A stretch of 64,000 nucleotides of DNA from Limnobaculum zhutongyuii (GCF_004295645.1 NZ_CP034752.1:1736001-1800000); one strand, 5' to 3'; shown: positions 54,920 through 63,873, counted from the first letter of the stretch. Numbers and translations: made by a program. Notes: generated from the letters alone by a model not told the origin.

Positions 54920-55761
54920 AAAACACCGTTGTGACATTACAACAGCAAAAAATCAGTCGCGACAAAATCACCATGTTAACGGCCTATGATTTCTCAACCG
55001 CTAAACTGATGGATGATTCGGGTATCAATGCGCTATTGGTAGGTGACTCTCTGGGCATGGTTATGCTGGGCTATGAAGATACTCTGGCAGTGACGATGGA
55101 AGATATGATTCATCACAGTAAAGCAGTTGCCAGAGCGGCTAAGCGTGCGCTAGTTGTAACCGATATGCCATTTATGTCCTATCAGATTTCGGTACAGGAT
55201 GCGCTGTACAACGCAGGCCGGCTGGTAAAAGAAGGTCAGGCTCAGGCGGTTAAGCTGGAAGGGGGCGAGGAAGTTTGCCCACAGATTAAAGCCATTACTC
55301 AAGCCGCTATTCCAGTGATGGGGCATTTAGGATTAACGCCACAATCGGTTAATGCATTTGGTGGATTTAAAGTGCAGGGGCGCGATGAAGAGGCTGCGCG
55401 CAGAATTATCCATTCAGCACTGGCTGTTGAACAAGCGGGTGCATTCGCAGTGGTATTAGAGTGTGTTCCTGCCGCATTGGCGGTTTTGATTTCAGAATGT
55501 CTGACAATACCAACCATTGGTATTGGTGCCGGAGCCGGATGTGATGGTCAGGTGCTGGTTTATCAGGATATGTTGGGATTATATGGCGGAATAACGCCGA
55601 AGTTTGCCAAACAGTTCAATAATGTTGGTGAACAGATGAAAACGGGTTTTGAAAGTTATATTCGGGAAACTAAATCAGGCAGTTTCCCGGCAGAAGAGCA
55701 TATTTTCCGTATCGATGATGCCATTATGGCAAAACTCCAGCGAGAGTTTTCCCGCGCATAA
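54916..55761 (+). CDS. panB: Ketopantoate hydroxymethyltransferase PanB
   Basis: The 281-residue TIM-barrel enzyme transfers a hydroxymethyl group from methylene-tetrahydrofolate to alpha-ketoisovalerate. The metal and substrate motifs are visible: MLTAYDFSTAKLMDDSG, LLVGDSLGMVMLGYEDT, VKLEGGEE and GHLGLTPQSVNAFGGFKVQGR. It starts at a GTG (overlapping the DUF2520 gene by GTGA) and the stop is 23 nt before panC. Product ketopantoate is reduced to pantoate, presumably by the DUF2520 protein. Confidence 0.95.
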   Translation: MKNTVVTLQQQKISRDKITMLTAYDFSTAKLMDDSGINALLVGDSLGMVMLGYEDTLAVTMEDMIHHSKAVARAAKRALVVTDMPFMSYQISVQDALYNAGRLVKEGQAQAVKLEGGEEVCPQIKAITQAAIPVMGHLGLTPQSVNAFGGFKVQGRDEEAARRIIHSALAVEQAGAFAVVLECVPAALAVLISECLTIPTIGIGAGAGCDGQVLVYQDMLGLYGGITPKFAKQFNNVGEQMKTGFESYIRETKSGSFPAEEHIFRIDDAIMAKLQREFSRA

Positions 55762-55784
55762 CGCCTATCAACAGGAGAGACACT

Positions 55785-56633
55785 TTGGTTCAGATAGTCA
55801 AAACCATTCAGCAAGTAAGGGAAACGGTTAAGGCCTGGAAAAAGGCCGGACTACAGGTTGGTCTGGTACCTACCATGGGATATCTACACGAAGGCCACCA
55901 AAGTCTGATGGCTCAGGCAAAAGCAGAAAATGACAGAGTCGTAACCTCAATCTTTGTTAATCCAATGCAGTTTGGGCCAACGGAAGATTTAGCCAGCTAT
56001 CCACGAGATCTTGATAAAGATAGTTTGCTTTGCCAACAAGTTGGCGTGGACTTGATTTTCCATCCGGAAGCTGAAGAAATGTATTCAGCAAATTTTTGCA
56101 GTTTTGTTGATATGACGGGCCTGACCGAAGAACTGTGCGGACGCAGTCGTCCAATCCATTTTCGTGGCGTGTGTACGGTGGTGAGCAAGCTGTTTAATAT
56201 TGTGCAGCCTGACCGCGCCTATTTTGGACAAAAAGATGCTCAGCAACTGGCGGTAATTCGCCAAATGGTCAACGATCTGAATATTAATGTTCAGGTAGTT
56301 GGTTGTCCAATTATTCGTGAGCATGATGGTTTAGCGAAAAGTTCACGTAATAGCTATTTAGATGCTGAACAGCGACAGGCTGCGCTTTGCCTGTATCGGG
56401 CGATTCAATTGGGTCGTAAGTTAATGCAGCAGGGCGAAAAGCAGTGTGCGGTGATTATCTCCCAAATGGAGAACTGCATTTTGCAGGAGCCGATGGCGAA
56501 AATTGACTATATATCGATTGTTGATGCCAGTAAGTTGACGCCGGTTGAGCGCATTGATGCTCCAGTGCTGTGTGCCATGGCGATTTACATTGGTAAAACG
56601 CGTTTAATTGATAACTTTGTGTTTGATCTTTAA
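55785..56633 (+). CDS. panC: Pantothenate synthetase PanC
   Basis: The 282-residue enzyme joins pantoate and beta-alanine with ATP. Nucleotidyl-transferase motifs are clear: VPTMGYLHEGHQSLM (HxGH), SIFVNPMQFGPTEDLASYPR, YFGQKDAQQLAVI and the KMSKS-like HDGLAKSSRNSYL. The start is a TTG with AGGAGAG about 8 nt upstream. It is 13 nt before panD and 23 nt after panB, so they form one operon. Confidence 0.95.
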   Translation: MVQIVKTIQQVRETVKAWKKAGLQVGLVPTMGYLHEGHQSLMAQAKAENDRVVTSIFVNPMQFGPTEDLASYPRDLDKDSLLCQQVGVDLIFHPEAEEMYSANFCSFVDMTGLTEELCGRSRPIHFRGVCTVVSKLFNIVQPDRAYFGQKDAQQLAVIRQMVNDLNINVQVVGCPIIREHDGLAKSSRNSYLDAEQRQAALCLYRAIQLGRKLMQQGEKQCAVIISQMENCILQEPMAKIDYISIVDASKLTPVERIDAPVLCAMAIYIGKTRLIDNFVFDL

Positions 56634-56646
56634 TTAAGAGGCGGTC

Positions 56647-57039
56647 ATGGAATTAACCATGTTAAAAAGCAAGATCCATCGGGCAACGGTAATTCAGGCT
56701 GAACTGGACTATATCGGCAGCATTACTGTAGATCAGGATCTGTTAGATGCCTCCGGTATTCTGGAATATGAAAAGGTTCAGATTGTGAATATCAATAATG
56801 GTAGCCGATTTGAAACCTATACTATTTCAGGTAAAAGAGGCAGCGGTTTGATTTGTCTTAACGGTGCGGCAGCTCGTCATGTACAAGTGGGTGATAAGGT
56901 TATCATCATGTGTTATGCCCAGCTCACGCCGGAAGAGGCGAAGACACATCAGCCTAAAGTGGTATTTGTTGATGATGATAATGGTGTTATCCGAATTTCC
57001 CGCTATGAAAAGCATGGTCGTTTAGAAGACCTGGCTTAA
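56647..57039 (+). CDS. panD: Aspartate 1-decarboxylase PanD
   Basis: The 130-residue protein makes beta-alanine from aspartate. It is made as a proenzyme that cleaves itself at Gly24-Ser25 (in DYIGSITVD) to give the pyruvoyl cofactor; with the start used here (MELTMLKSKIHR) the Ser is exactly residue 25, as in E. coli. NGAAARHVQVGDKVIIM is also typical. It closes the pantothenate operon, with a hairpin terminator 12 nt downstream. E. coli panD is in a different place. Confidence 0.95.
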   Translation: MELTMLKSKIHRATVIQAELDYIGSITVDQDLLDASGILEYEKVQIVNINNGSRFETYTISGKRGSGLICLNGAAARHVQVGDKVIIMCYAQLTPEEAKTHQPKVVFVDDDNGVIRISRYEKHGRLEDLA

Positions 57040-57050
57040 TCCCTTTGCGT

Positions 57051-57086
57051 TGTGGCCTGAGCCTGTTCAGGCCACAATTTGTCAGC
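57051..57086 (+). terminator. Hairpin terminator of the pantothenate operon
   Basis: A 10-bp perfect stem TGTGGCCTGA / TCAGGCCACA with a 6-nt loop is followed by ATTTGTCAGCCTTTGTTTT. Confidence 0.85.
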
Positions 57087-57144
57087 CTTTGTTTTATTAA
57101 TCACTCAGTTATTATCGATGTGGTTTGATCCGTCTATTATCTTA

Positions 57145-57170
57145 ATATAGTATACCCCCCTATACTATAT
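57145..57170 (+). promoter_or_regulatory. FrmR operator upstream of frmR
   Basis: ATATAGTATA and TATACTATAT form a perfect 10-bp inverted repeat around CCCCCC, ending 13 nt before frmR. The arrangement (AT-rich arms around a C/G run) is that of the FrmR operator in E. coli, so FrmR should repress frmRA here. Confidence 0.85.
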
Positions 57171-57183
57171 AGAGGGCTGCATC

Positions 57184-57459
57184 ATGCCAAAATTGGACGC
57201 TGATAAAAAACGAATCCTTACCCGGGTACGTAAAATTAAAGGGCAGGTAGAAGCACTGGAAAAGGCGCTGGAGTCCGGTAAAGAGTGCCAGTTGCTGCTA
57301 CAACAAATCGCTTCATTTCGCGGTGCGGCCAATGGATTAATGAATGATATTTTAGAAACCCATTTACGCGATGAGCTGCGGGATTTACTACCTCCGGGCG
57401 AGCCGCAATCCGCAAAAGTTGATGAACTTGCTGGTCTTATTCATTCCTATCTGAAGTAA
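57184..57459 (+). CDS. frmR: Formaldehyde-responsive repressor FrmR
   Basis: The 91-residue all-helical protein is of the CsoR/RcnR family: RILTRVRKIKGQVEALEKAL, then Cys35 and LLQQIASFRGAANGLMNDILETH. Cys35 is at the same position as the formaldehyde-reactive cysteine of E. coli FrmR; reaction with formaldehyde releases DNA. It sits 61 nt before frmA, and its operator overlaps the upstream region. Confidence 0.95.
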   Translation: MPKLDADKKRILTRVRKIKGQVEALEKALESGKECQLLLQQIASFRGAANGLMNDILETHLRDELRDLLPPGEPQSAKVDELAGLIHSYLK

Positions 57460-57520
57460 CTATTTCTACCTGACTGGTCTGATGTGACCAGTTGCAAATA
57501 AATGTTGATGGAGAAACCCT

Positions 57521-58639
57521 ATGAAATCTCGTGCTGCCGTGGCTTTTGAAGCCGGAAAACCGTTACAGATCGTTGAAATTGACGTTGCTCCACCAAAGAA
57601 AGGCGAAGTATTAGTGCGTATCACCCATACCGGCGTGTGTCATACGGATGCTTTTACGCTATCCGGTGACGATCCGGAAGGGGTTTTCCCTGCGGTATTA
57701 GGCCATGAAGGTGGCGGTATTGTGGTTGAAGTTGGTGACGGTGTCACTTCATTAAAGCCCGGAGACCATGTTATTCCACTCTACACCGCAGAATGTGGTG
57801 AATGTAAGTTCTGCAAATCAGGTAAAACCAATCTGTGTCAGGCAGTTCGAGCGACTCAGTGCAAAGGCCTAATGCCTGATGGAACGACCCGATTCTCTTA
57901 CAACGGTCAGCCTATCTATCACTATATGGGCACCAGTACGTTTAGTGAATACACGGTAGTAGCAGAAATCTCACTGGCAAAAATTAATCCGCAAGCACCA
58001 CTGGAGAAGGTTTGTTTACTGGGGTGTGGTGTCACCACCGGCATTGGCGCAGTTCACAACACCGCCAAAGTAAAAGCAGGAGACACCGTAGCTATCTTTG
58101 GTTTAGGTGGTATTGGTCTGGCTGCGATTCAAGGGGCAGTACAGGCCAAAGCGGGTCGTATTATTGCCATTGATATTAACCAGGACAAATTTAAACTAGC
58201 TAAAGAGATGGGCGCGACAGACTGCATCAATCCTAAAGATTACGATAAACCCATTCAGGATGTCATCGTTGAGATGACCGATGGTGGTGTGGATTACAGT
58301 TTCGAATGTATTGGTAATGTTGATGTGATGCGCTCAGCGCTGGAGTGTTGCCATAAAGGTTGGGGTGAAAGCGTCATTATCGGCGTAGCTGGTGCCGGTC
58401 AGGAGATCCGTACACGGCCATTCCAACTGGTTACCGGACGCGTATGGCGCGGTTCTGCTTTTGGCGGTGTAAAAGGGCGCAGCCAATTACCGGGTATGGT
58501 AGAACAGGCAATGAAAGGTGATATTCAACTGGATCCGTTTATTACCCATACCTTACCGCTGGAGGAGATTAATCAGGCGTTTGATCTGATGCATGAAGGT
58601 AAATCTATTCGTACCGTCATTCACTTTGGCGATAAGTAG
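57521..58639 (+). CDS. frmA: S-(hydroxymethyl)glutathione dehydrogenase, class III alcohol dehydrogenase
   Basis: The 372-residue zinc enzyme oxidises S-hydroxymethylglutathione (formaldehyde adduct) to S-formylglutathione with NAD+. It shows catalytic Zn ligands in THTGVCHTD, GHEGGG and GCGVTTG, the structural Zn Cys set CGECKFCKSGKTNLC, and the NAD-binding loop GLGGIGLAA. It is in the frmRA-FGH operon after FrmR, so it is induced by formaldehyde. The stop TAG is directly followed by TGA in frame. Confidence 0.96.
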   Translation: MKSRAAVAFEAGKPLQIVEIDVAPPKKGEVLVRITHTGVCHTDAFTLSGDDPEGVFPAVLGHEGGGIVVEVGDGVTSLKPGDHVIPLYTAECGECKFCKSGKTNLCQAVRATQCKGLMPDGTTRFSYNGQPIYHYMGTSTFSEYTVVAEISLAKINPQAPLEKVCLLGCGVTTGIGAVHNTAKVKAGDTVAIFGLGGIGLAAIQGAVQAKAGRIIAIDINQDKFKLAKEMGATDCINPKDYDKPIQDVIVEMTDGGVDYSFECIGNVDVMRSALECCHKGWGESVIIGVAGAGQEIRTRPFQLVTGRVWRGSAFGGVKGRSQLPGMVEQAMKGDIQLDPFITHTLPLEEINQAFDLMHEGKSIRTVIHFGDK

Positions 58640-58713
58640 TGATTAGCCGATGGAGCGCGCTTATCGCCGCGCTCTGTTTCAGTATCGCTAAATTTACCAA
58701 AGGAGTCTTTTAG

Positions 58714-59562
58714 ATGCAGAATGAATTAGAGCTTATTGAACAACATAAGGTGTTTGATGGTAGCCAGCGACGTTATCGCCACTATTCATCCACACTGGGT
58801 TGTGCCATGACTTTCAGCCTGTTTGTTCCCAATCAATCGCGTTGGCCAGCGCCTCCACTGTTATGGTGGCTGTCAGGATTAACCTGCAACGATGAAAATT
58901 TCACGACTAAAGCCGGAGCACAGCGTATTGCGGCCCGATTGGGGATGGCGATAGTGATGCCGGATACCAGTCCCAGAGGGGAAGCCGTGGCAGATGTAGG
59001 CCAGTGGGATTTAGGTCAGGGAGCAGGGTTCTATCTGAATGCCACTCAGCAGCCCTGGGCTGAGCATTACCGGATGTATGACTATATCTGTGATGAGCTT
59101 TCTCAACTGTTAAGTAATAAGCTAGGTTTTAACGGGGCTCAAGCCATATCTGGTCACTCCATGGGGGGGCATGGCGCATTGATGATAGCGTTACGTAATT
59201 CGCAACGTTTCTGTTCCGTTTCGGCGTTTTCTCCTATCGTTAACCCAATGGACGTTCCCTGGGGACAAAATGCATTTCAGACTTATTTAGGCGAGGATCG
59301 CCAAAGCTGGCAGCAATGGGATAGCTGTGAACTGTTAAAAAACTATCAGGGAAAACCCATTCCTATGTTAGTGGATCAAGGGGATAACGACAGCTTCCTT
59401 GGTGAGCAACTTCAGCCGGAACGTTTAGTTCAGGTTGCTGCCGACAGAAACTACCCGTTAACCCTGCGTATGCAACAAGGTTATGACCACAGCTACTATT
59501 TTATCGCCAGCTTTATTGAGCAACATCTTGAGTTTCATATGAAACATTTGCAACAGGCATAG
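58714..59562 (+). CDS. frmB: S-formylglutathione hydrolase
   Basis: The 282-residue esterase hydrolyses S-formylglutathione to glutathione and formate, completing formaldehyde detoxification after FrmA. The catalytic triad is visible: Ser in SGHSMGGHGAL, Asp in VDQGDNDSFL and His in YDHSYYFI. The conserved SGLTCNDENFTTKAGAQ region is that of human esterase D-type enzymes. FrmB and its homologue YeiG are both of this family; gene order in the frm operon makes FrmB the better name. The stop TAG is followed by TAG and TGA in frame. AAAGGAG precedes the start. Confidence 0.92.
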   Translation: MQNELELIEQHKVFDGSQRRYRHYSSTLGCAMTFSLFVPNQSRWPAPPLLWWLSGLTCNDENFTTKAGAQRIAARLGMAIVMPDTSPRGEAVADVGQWDLGQGAGFYLNATQQPWAEHYRMYDYICDELSQLLSNKLGFNGAQAISGHSMGGHGALMIALRNSQRFCSVSAFSPIVNPMDVPWGQNAFQTYLGEDRQSWQQWDSCELLKNYQGKPIPMLVDQGDNDSFLGEQLQPERLVQVAADRNYPLTLRMQQGYDHSYYFIASFIEQHLEFHMKHLQQA

Positions 59563-59584
59563 TAGTGACGTTGTAACTGAAATA

Positions 59585-59614
59585 TTATCCGGCGCTCATC
59601 ACGGTGCCGGATAA
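59585..59614 (+). terminator. Hairpin after the frm operon
   Basis: A 9-bp perfect stem TTATCCGGC / GCCGGATAA with a 12-nt loop is followed by CTTCCCTT. The T-run is weak. Confidence 0.6.
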
Positions 59615-59696
59615 CTTCCCTTATCCTTCTGTAAAATACCCCGTCATACTGCTACGATAACGCTACTCAGCCCCCAGACTCCTTCATCAGGTCACT

Positions 59697-60704
59697 ATGC
59701 GTTACAGCCAAATTATTTTCGATTATGAATGTTTACCCGATAATGCCGTCTTGCTCCTGCAACAGTTAAAACAACAAAACTACCAGGTGGGATTACGCTG
59801 TTCTGAAAATGTTCAACTGCCACCGGCTTTGTCTCAATACGCTGAAGTTATAGGTTTTGACATCCAAACAGGTGATTTAACCGATGACTTATCGCAGACC
59901 GTTAAAGATAAAACTAAGACATTATGGATTGGTGCATCCGGTGAAAGTGCCTGTCTGGCGTCAGAATCGGGGATAGATTTTGCTTTAGCTTTATGGCGCT
60001 GTCGTTCAGTAAAGCATATTTATGCTAATTACTATCTCAATTTACCTGATGATATCTTTATGGTTTTGAAACAGAAACCCACTGAATCAGATGAGATGCG
60101 CTGGCTAAAGTGGGCAGTTGAGTTGCAGTTTATTGGTCAGACGGGATGTTATTACTCGCAGGACGTTTACGATCTGGAGCGTTTTGAACGAATTCGCCAG
60201 CTATCGGCGGAGATAGTCAGCCAATATAGCGGCCTGCCGATGGCCCATGTCAATAATGTATTCTGCAATGAAACCGGTTTTCAAACCCCCAAGTTGGACT
60301 GTCGGGCGGCAATATTTGATCAGGGAAAAATATTACTGGTCAAAGAGAATAGCGGTTATTGGTCTTTGCCGGGGGGATGGGTGGATGTGAATCAGTCTAT
60401 CCGGGCTAATACGGTAAAAGAGGTGAAAGAAGAGGCGGGATTAGATGTTATCGCCACCCGATTAATTGCGCTACAGGATCGCAATCTTCATAACACGCCG
60501 ATTTATGCCTATGGTATCTGTAAAGTTTTTGTTCAGTGCGAAGTCGTTGGCGGCTATTTTGTTGCTAACAGCGAAACCATAGAAAGCGGTTGGTTTAGTC
60601 AGGAGCAGCTTCCTGAACTGTCAGAAGATAAAACCACGGCACAGCAAATTGCACTCTGTTTTGAAGCGTATCACACTGAAAACTGGCAGCCGGTATTTGA
60701 CTGA
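59697..60704 (+). CDS. HAD-like/Nudix hydrolase fusion protein
   Basis: The 335-residue protein has an N-terminal part of about 135 residues resembling an incomplete HAD-type fold (MRYSQIIFDYECLPDNAVLLLQQL; GASGESACLASESGIDFALALW), a helical Nudix_N2 segment (VELQFIGQTGCYYSQDVYDLERFERIRQL) and a C-terminal Nudix domain (about 200-320). In the Nudix box the first Glu is Gln and the Arg is Lys (GGWVDVNQ...VKEVKEEAGL), but the REUxEE metal-binding Glu pair is kept. The HAD part has only the first Asp of the usual DxD. Substrate unknown. It is a single gene between frm and yidA. Confidence 0.82.
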   Translation: MRYSQIIFDYECLPDNAVLLLQQLKQQNYQVGLRCSENVQLPPALSQYAEVIGFDIQTGDLTDDLSQTVKDKTKTLWIGASGESACLASESGIDFALALWRCRSVKHIYANYYLNLPDDIFMVLKQKPTESDEMRWLKWAVELQFIGQTGCYYSQDVYDLERFERIRQLSAEIVSQYSGLPMAHVNNVFCNETGFQTPKLDCRAAIFDQGKILLVKENSGYWSLPGGWVDVNQSIRANTVKEVKEEAGLDVIATRLIALQDRNLHNTPIYAYGICKVFVQCEVVGGYFVANSETIESGWFSQEQLPELSEDKTTAQQIALCFEAYHTENWQPVFD

Positions 60705-60711
60705 TTGGCGA

Positions 60712-60735
60712 GGGGAAATCGTACCCGATCTCCCC
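60712..60735. terminator. Hairpin between the Nudix gene and yidA
   Basis: A 10-bp stem with one mismatch (GGGGAAATCG / CGATCTCCCC), loop TACC, lies 8 nt after the Nudix gene stop. It lies between convergent genes. Confidence 0.6.
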
Positions 60736-60754
60736 TGAACAGCATTTCTGATAA

Positions 60755-61565
60755 TTAAACTAAATATTTCTCGATGGCAAACGCTACACCATCTTGCTGA
60801 TTGGTGCGGGTAACAAACTGGGCATGCTGCTTAATTTCATCAGAAGCATTCCCCATGGCAATCCCAATGCCAGCAAACTTGATCATCGGAAGATCGTTAT
60901 GGTGATCGCCAATGCACATCACTTCTGATTGCTGAATATTTAACTGTTGGGATAGAAATTTAACCGCAGCCCCTTTGTCGACATCCTTATGCAGCACTTC
61001 CAGAAAGAAAGGGGGAGCTTTTTACCAGCGTATATTTGTCATGGTAGCTGGGCGGGATGTTTTCTATTGCGGCATCGAGAATCTTTGGATCGTCAATAAA
61101 CATCATTTTAGGAAACATCAGGTCAGCTTTCATTTCGTCAATCGGGCAGTAGATTAACGGAACGTGACTGAGGAAGGCTTCCCGTACGGTATAAGTGCTG
61201 ATATCCCGGTTTGGTGTATACAGGGCATCGTAAGTCAGGGCATGAAAGTGAATATTCAGATGCAAGGACAGGGCGCTGACATGATTATAATCTTCAATGG
61301 TTAACAGGGTTTGCTTAATCACTTCACCGCTGCCCGCGTGTTGCACTAATCCACCATTATAAGAAATACAGTAACAGCCCGATTTATTCAGCCCTAATTC
61401 CTCTATATATCCCCGCATACCGCTATAAGGACGTCCTGAAGCTAAAACAATATGAACCCCTTGGGACTGCGCCTGATTCACTGCCAGTTTTACAGCGGGA
61501 GAGATGGTCTTATCATCCTGAAGTAGCGTGTCATCCAGATCGATGGCGATTAATTTTACGGTCAT
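60755..61565 (-). pseudogene. yidA: HAD-IIB sugar phosphatase YidA, frameshifted by one base
   Basis: The first frame (192 residues) has the HAD motif LIAIDLDDTLLQDDK and ASGRPYSGM and matches YidA up to VKSSPF. It then ends in LSGSAA. The rest continues in the next frame from about 61010 (FLEVLHKDVDKGAAVKFL, and the HAD motif GDHHNDLPMIKFAG). A C5 run on the minus strand (plus G5 at 61011-61015) contains one base too many; with C4 the reading is SSPFFLEVLHKD, as in YidA. YidA hydrolyses erythrose-4-phosphate, mannose-1-phosphate and other sugar phosphates. It could be a sequencing artefact in the homopolymer. Confidence 0.88.
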
Positions 61566-61627
61566 GACGTTCCCTTACACAGTAGGCTGAAAGATTAGCG
61601 AAAGAGACAGATTGCTAATGAATATTG

Positions 61628-62056
61628 TTACTTAATAATCCGATTACCCTGTTCATCAATTATCTGTTCGCCATCCTCTTTAGTGAAAGCACCTGATTGG
61701 CGATCCGGTAATATCTCCAGCACCACTTCAGAAGGGCGACAAAGTTTAGTTCCCAGTTCAGTAACCACGATTGGACGGTTAATCAGAATGGGGTATTGCA
61801 GCATAAAATCAATAATTTGGCTATCGCTCCAGTGCGCTTGCGCCAGATTTAATGTTTCATAAGGTTCGACATTTTTACGCAACAGCTCTCGGGGAGACAT
61901 TTGCAGATCTTCGATGATATTAAGTAACTCGCTGCGGCTGGGAGGATTTTCCAGATAGAGAATAATCGTTGGCTCAACGCCACTATTACGGATTAATGCC
62001 AGAGTATTCCGCGAGGTTCCGCAAGCAGGATTATGATAAATAGTGATTTTTCGCAT
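61628..62056 (-). CDS. arsC: Arsenate reductase ArsC
   Basis: The start at 62056 (MRKITIYHNPACGTSRNT) is 4 nt after the arsB stop. The 142-residue glutaredoxin-dependent reductase has catalytic Cys12 and the three arginines at 60, 94 and 107 at the exact E. coli plasmid positions. It converts arsenate to arsenite for export by ArsB. The longer ORF reading would overlap arsB. Confidence 0.95.
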   Translation of the reverse strand: MRKITIYHNPACGTSRNTLALIRNSGVEPTIILYLENPPSRSELLNIIEDLQMSPRELLRKNVEPYETLNLAQAHWSDSQIIDFMLQYPILINRPIVVTELGTKLCRPSEVVLEILPDRQSGAFTKEDGEQIIDEQGNRIIK

Positions 62057-62060
62057 CGTG

Positions 62061-63350
62061 TTATACCAAAAGTGAGAGGCGGATGGCCAAAGCAATTAAC
62101 GTTATCAACAGAACGGGAAACGTCATAATGATACCAACCCGGAAATAATAACCCCAGGTAATGGTGAGATTTTTTTGTGCTAACACATGTAGCCAAAGCA
62201 GGGTCGCCAGACTGCCAATTGGTGTAATTTTGGGGCCAAGATCGCAACCGATAACATTGGCATAAATCATCGCCTGTTTTATTACACCTGTTGCAGAGCT
62301 GCCTTCAATTGAAAGTGCGCCGACTAACACGGTAGGCATATTATTCATTATTGCTGACATTAACGCGGTTAAAAAACCAGTACCTAGTGTAGCAGCCCAT
62401 AATCCCTGTTCGGCTAACAGGTCTAAAATTTGAGAAAGATAATAGGTAAGCCCTGCGTTACGTAAGCCATAAATCACTAAATACATGCCCAGTGAGAAGA
62501 TGACTATCTGCCATGGTGCCCCGCGGATCACCTTACCGGTATCAATGATTCGGCTTCGTCGTGCAATAACCCAAAGTGTAATAGCTCCTACTGCGGCGAC
62601 CAGACTAACGGGAACGCCTAAGTGATTTAAGCCAAAAAATCCAATCAACAGCAGGGCCAGAATTAACCATCCGGCTTTAAAGGTTTTTCGGTCCCGTATC
62701 GCCTGTTCAGGTAATTTTAATCGTTTCATGTCATAACTGGCGGGAATCGACCGGGCAAAAAAACAGTGAAGCATGATTAATGTAGCCAGAATAGCCACAA
62801 TATTAACCGGAACCATGATGGCCGCATAATGGCTGAAGCTAATATTGAAGTAGTCAGCTGATACGATATTAACCAGATTTGATACCACCAGAGGTAAACT
62901 GGCGGTATCGGCAATAAATCCTGCCGCCATGACAAATGCTAATGTAGCGGCCCGGCTGAACCCTAATGCCAGAAGCATGGCAATGACAATTGGCGTTAGG
63001 ATTAAGGCGGCACCATCGTTAGCGAACAGTGCAGCCACTGCGGCCCCCAACAAAACGATATAGGTAAAAAGCCGCTTACCTTTACCATTTCCCCAACGGG
63101 CAACATGTAATGCCGCCCATTCAAAAAAGCCTGACTCATCCAGCAATAGACTAATAATAATCACTGCGATAAAGGCTGCAGTAGCATTCCAGACAATGTT
63201 CCAGACAACAGGAATATCGTTCAGATGAACCACACCGGTAGCCAAAGCCAGAAGGGCACCAAGAGAGGCACTCCAGCCAATACCTAATCCTCTTGGTTGC
63301 CAGATAACCAGAGTGATGGTGAGAAGAAAAATGCTAAGCGCTAACCACAT
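62061..63350 (-). CDS. arsB: Arsenite efflux pump ArsB
   Basis: The 429-residue inner-membrane protein has about 12 helices and the family sequence WSASLGALLALATGVVHL, LANDGAALILTPIVIAML and NMPTVLVGALSI. It exports arsenite and antimonite using the proton motive force. It follows arsR by 74 nt and arsC by 4 nt. Confidence 0.95.
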   Translation of the reverse strand: MWLALSIFLLTITLVIWQPRGLGIGWSASLGALLALATGVVHLNDIPVVWNIVWNATAAFIAVIIISLLLDESGFFEWAALHVARWGNGKGKRLFTYIVLLGAAVAALFANDGAALILTPIVIAMLLALGFSRAATLAFVMAAGFIADTASLPLVVSNLVNIVSADYFNISFSHYAAIMVPVNIVAILATLIMLHCFFARSIPASYDMKRLKLPEQAIRDRKTFKAGWLILALLLIGFFGLNHLGVPVSLVAAVGAITLWVIARRSRIIDTGKVIRGAPWQIVIFSLGMYLVIYGLRNAGLTYYLSQILDLLAEQGLWAATLGTGFLTALMSAIMNNMPTVLVGALSIEGSSATGVIKQAMIYANVIGCDLGPKITPIGSLATLLWLHVLAQKNLTITWGYYFRVGIIMTFPVLLITLIALAIRLSLLV

Positions 63351-63424
63351 AAAATCTCCATGAATATTATTGGTGTTTTAATTTTTAACATATACGTATA
63401 AACGAATATGTGTGAATAAAAAAT

Positions 63425-63766
63425 TTATCGACAGCGGGTCTGTTTACTCTCTGTTAATACTGAATAACGAACGGCTTTTATTTGATTAAGCTCACTGCTA
63501 AAGGCTTGCTCAATAATATTACCTGCCCACAGCGGTATATTGGGTGAAAGGCGATAGTGAATCCATTTACCTTCACGACGATCGAGCAGAATACCTGTTT
63601 CCCTGAGCATGGCTAAATGCCGGGATATCTTAGGTTGAGGTAGCTTAAGGATTTCACATAATTCGCAAACGCAGAGCTCATGGGAATCTTTCAATAGTAA
63701 TACGATGGTCAGACGCGTCTCGTCTGACAACGTTTTAAACAGTTGAAGTGGTGTTAATGATCCCAT
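63425..63766 (-). CDS. arsR: Arsenic-responsive repressor ArsR
   Basis: The 113-residue winged-helix repressor has the As(III)-binding cysteines 32, 34 and 37 (in ELCVCELCEIL) and the recognition helix PKISRHLAMLRETG. It releases DNA when As(III) or Sb(III) binds. Cys spacing and position match E. coli ArsR. AGGA precedes the ATG. It begins the arsRBC operon. Confidence 0.95.
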   Translation of the reverse strand: MGSLTPLQLFKTLSDETRLTIVLLLKDSHELCVCELCEILKLPQPKISRHLAMLRETGILLDRREGKWIHYRLSPNIPLWAGNIIEQAFSSELNQIKAVRYSVLTESKQTRCR

Positions 63767-63849
63767 AATGAATCCTGATTAGCTGAAAGTCAGGCATTAT
63801 CATACGACGATAAATGGTAGAGTCAAAATAAATATATCTGTTTTTTCAT

Positions 63850-63873
63850 ATGTGTTTGTTTAATGAAACACAT
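63850..63873. promoter_or_regulatory. Putative ArsR operator upstream of arsR
   Basis: ATGTGTTT and AAACACAT form an 8-bp perfect inverted repeat with an 8-nt spacer, 84 nt upstream of arsR. Similar sequences (ATATG and ATGTG boxes) occur in the ars operator of E. coli. Confidence 0.55.
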
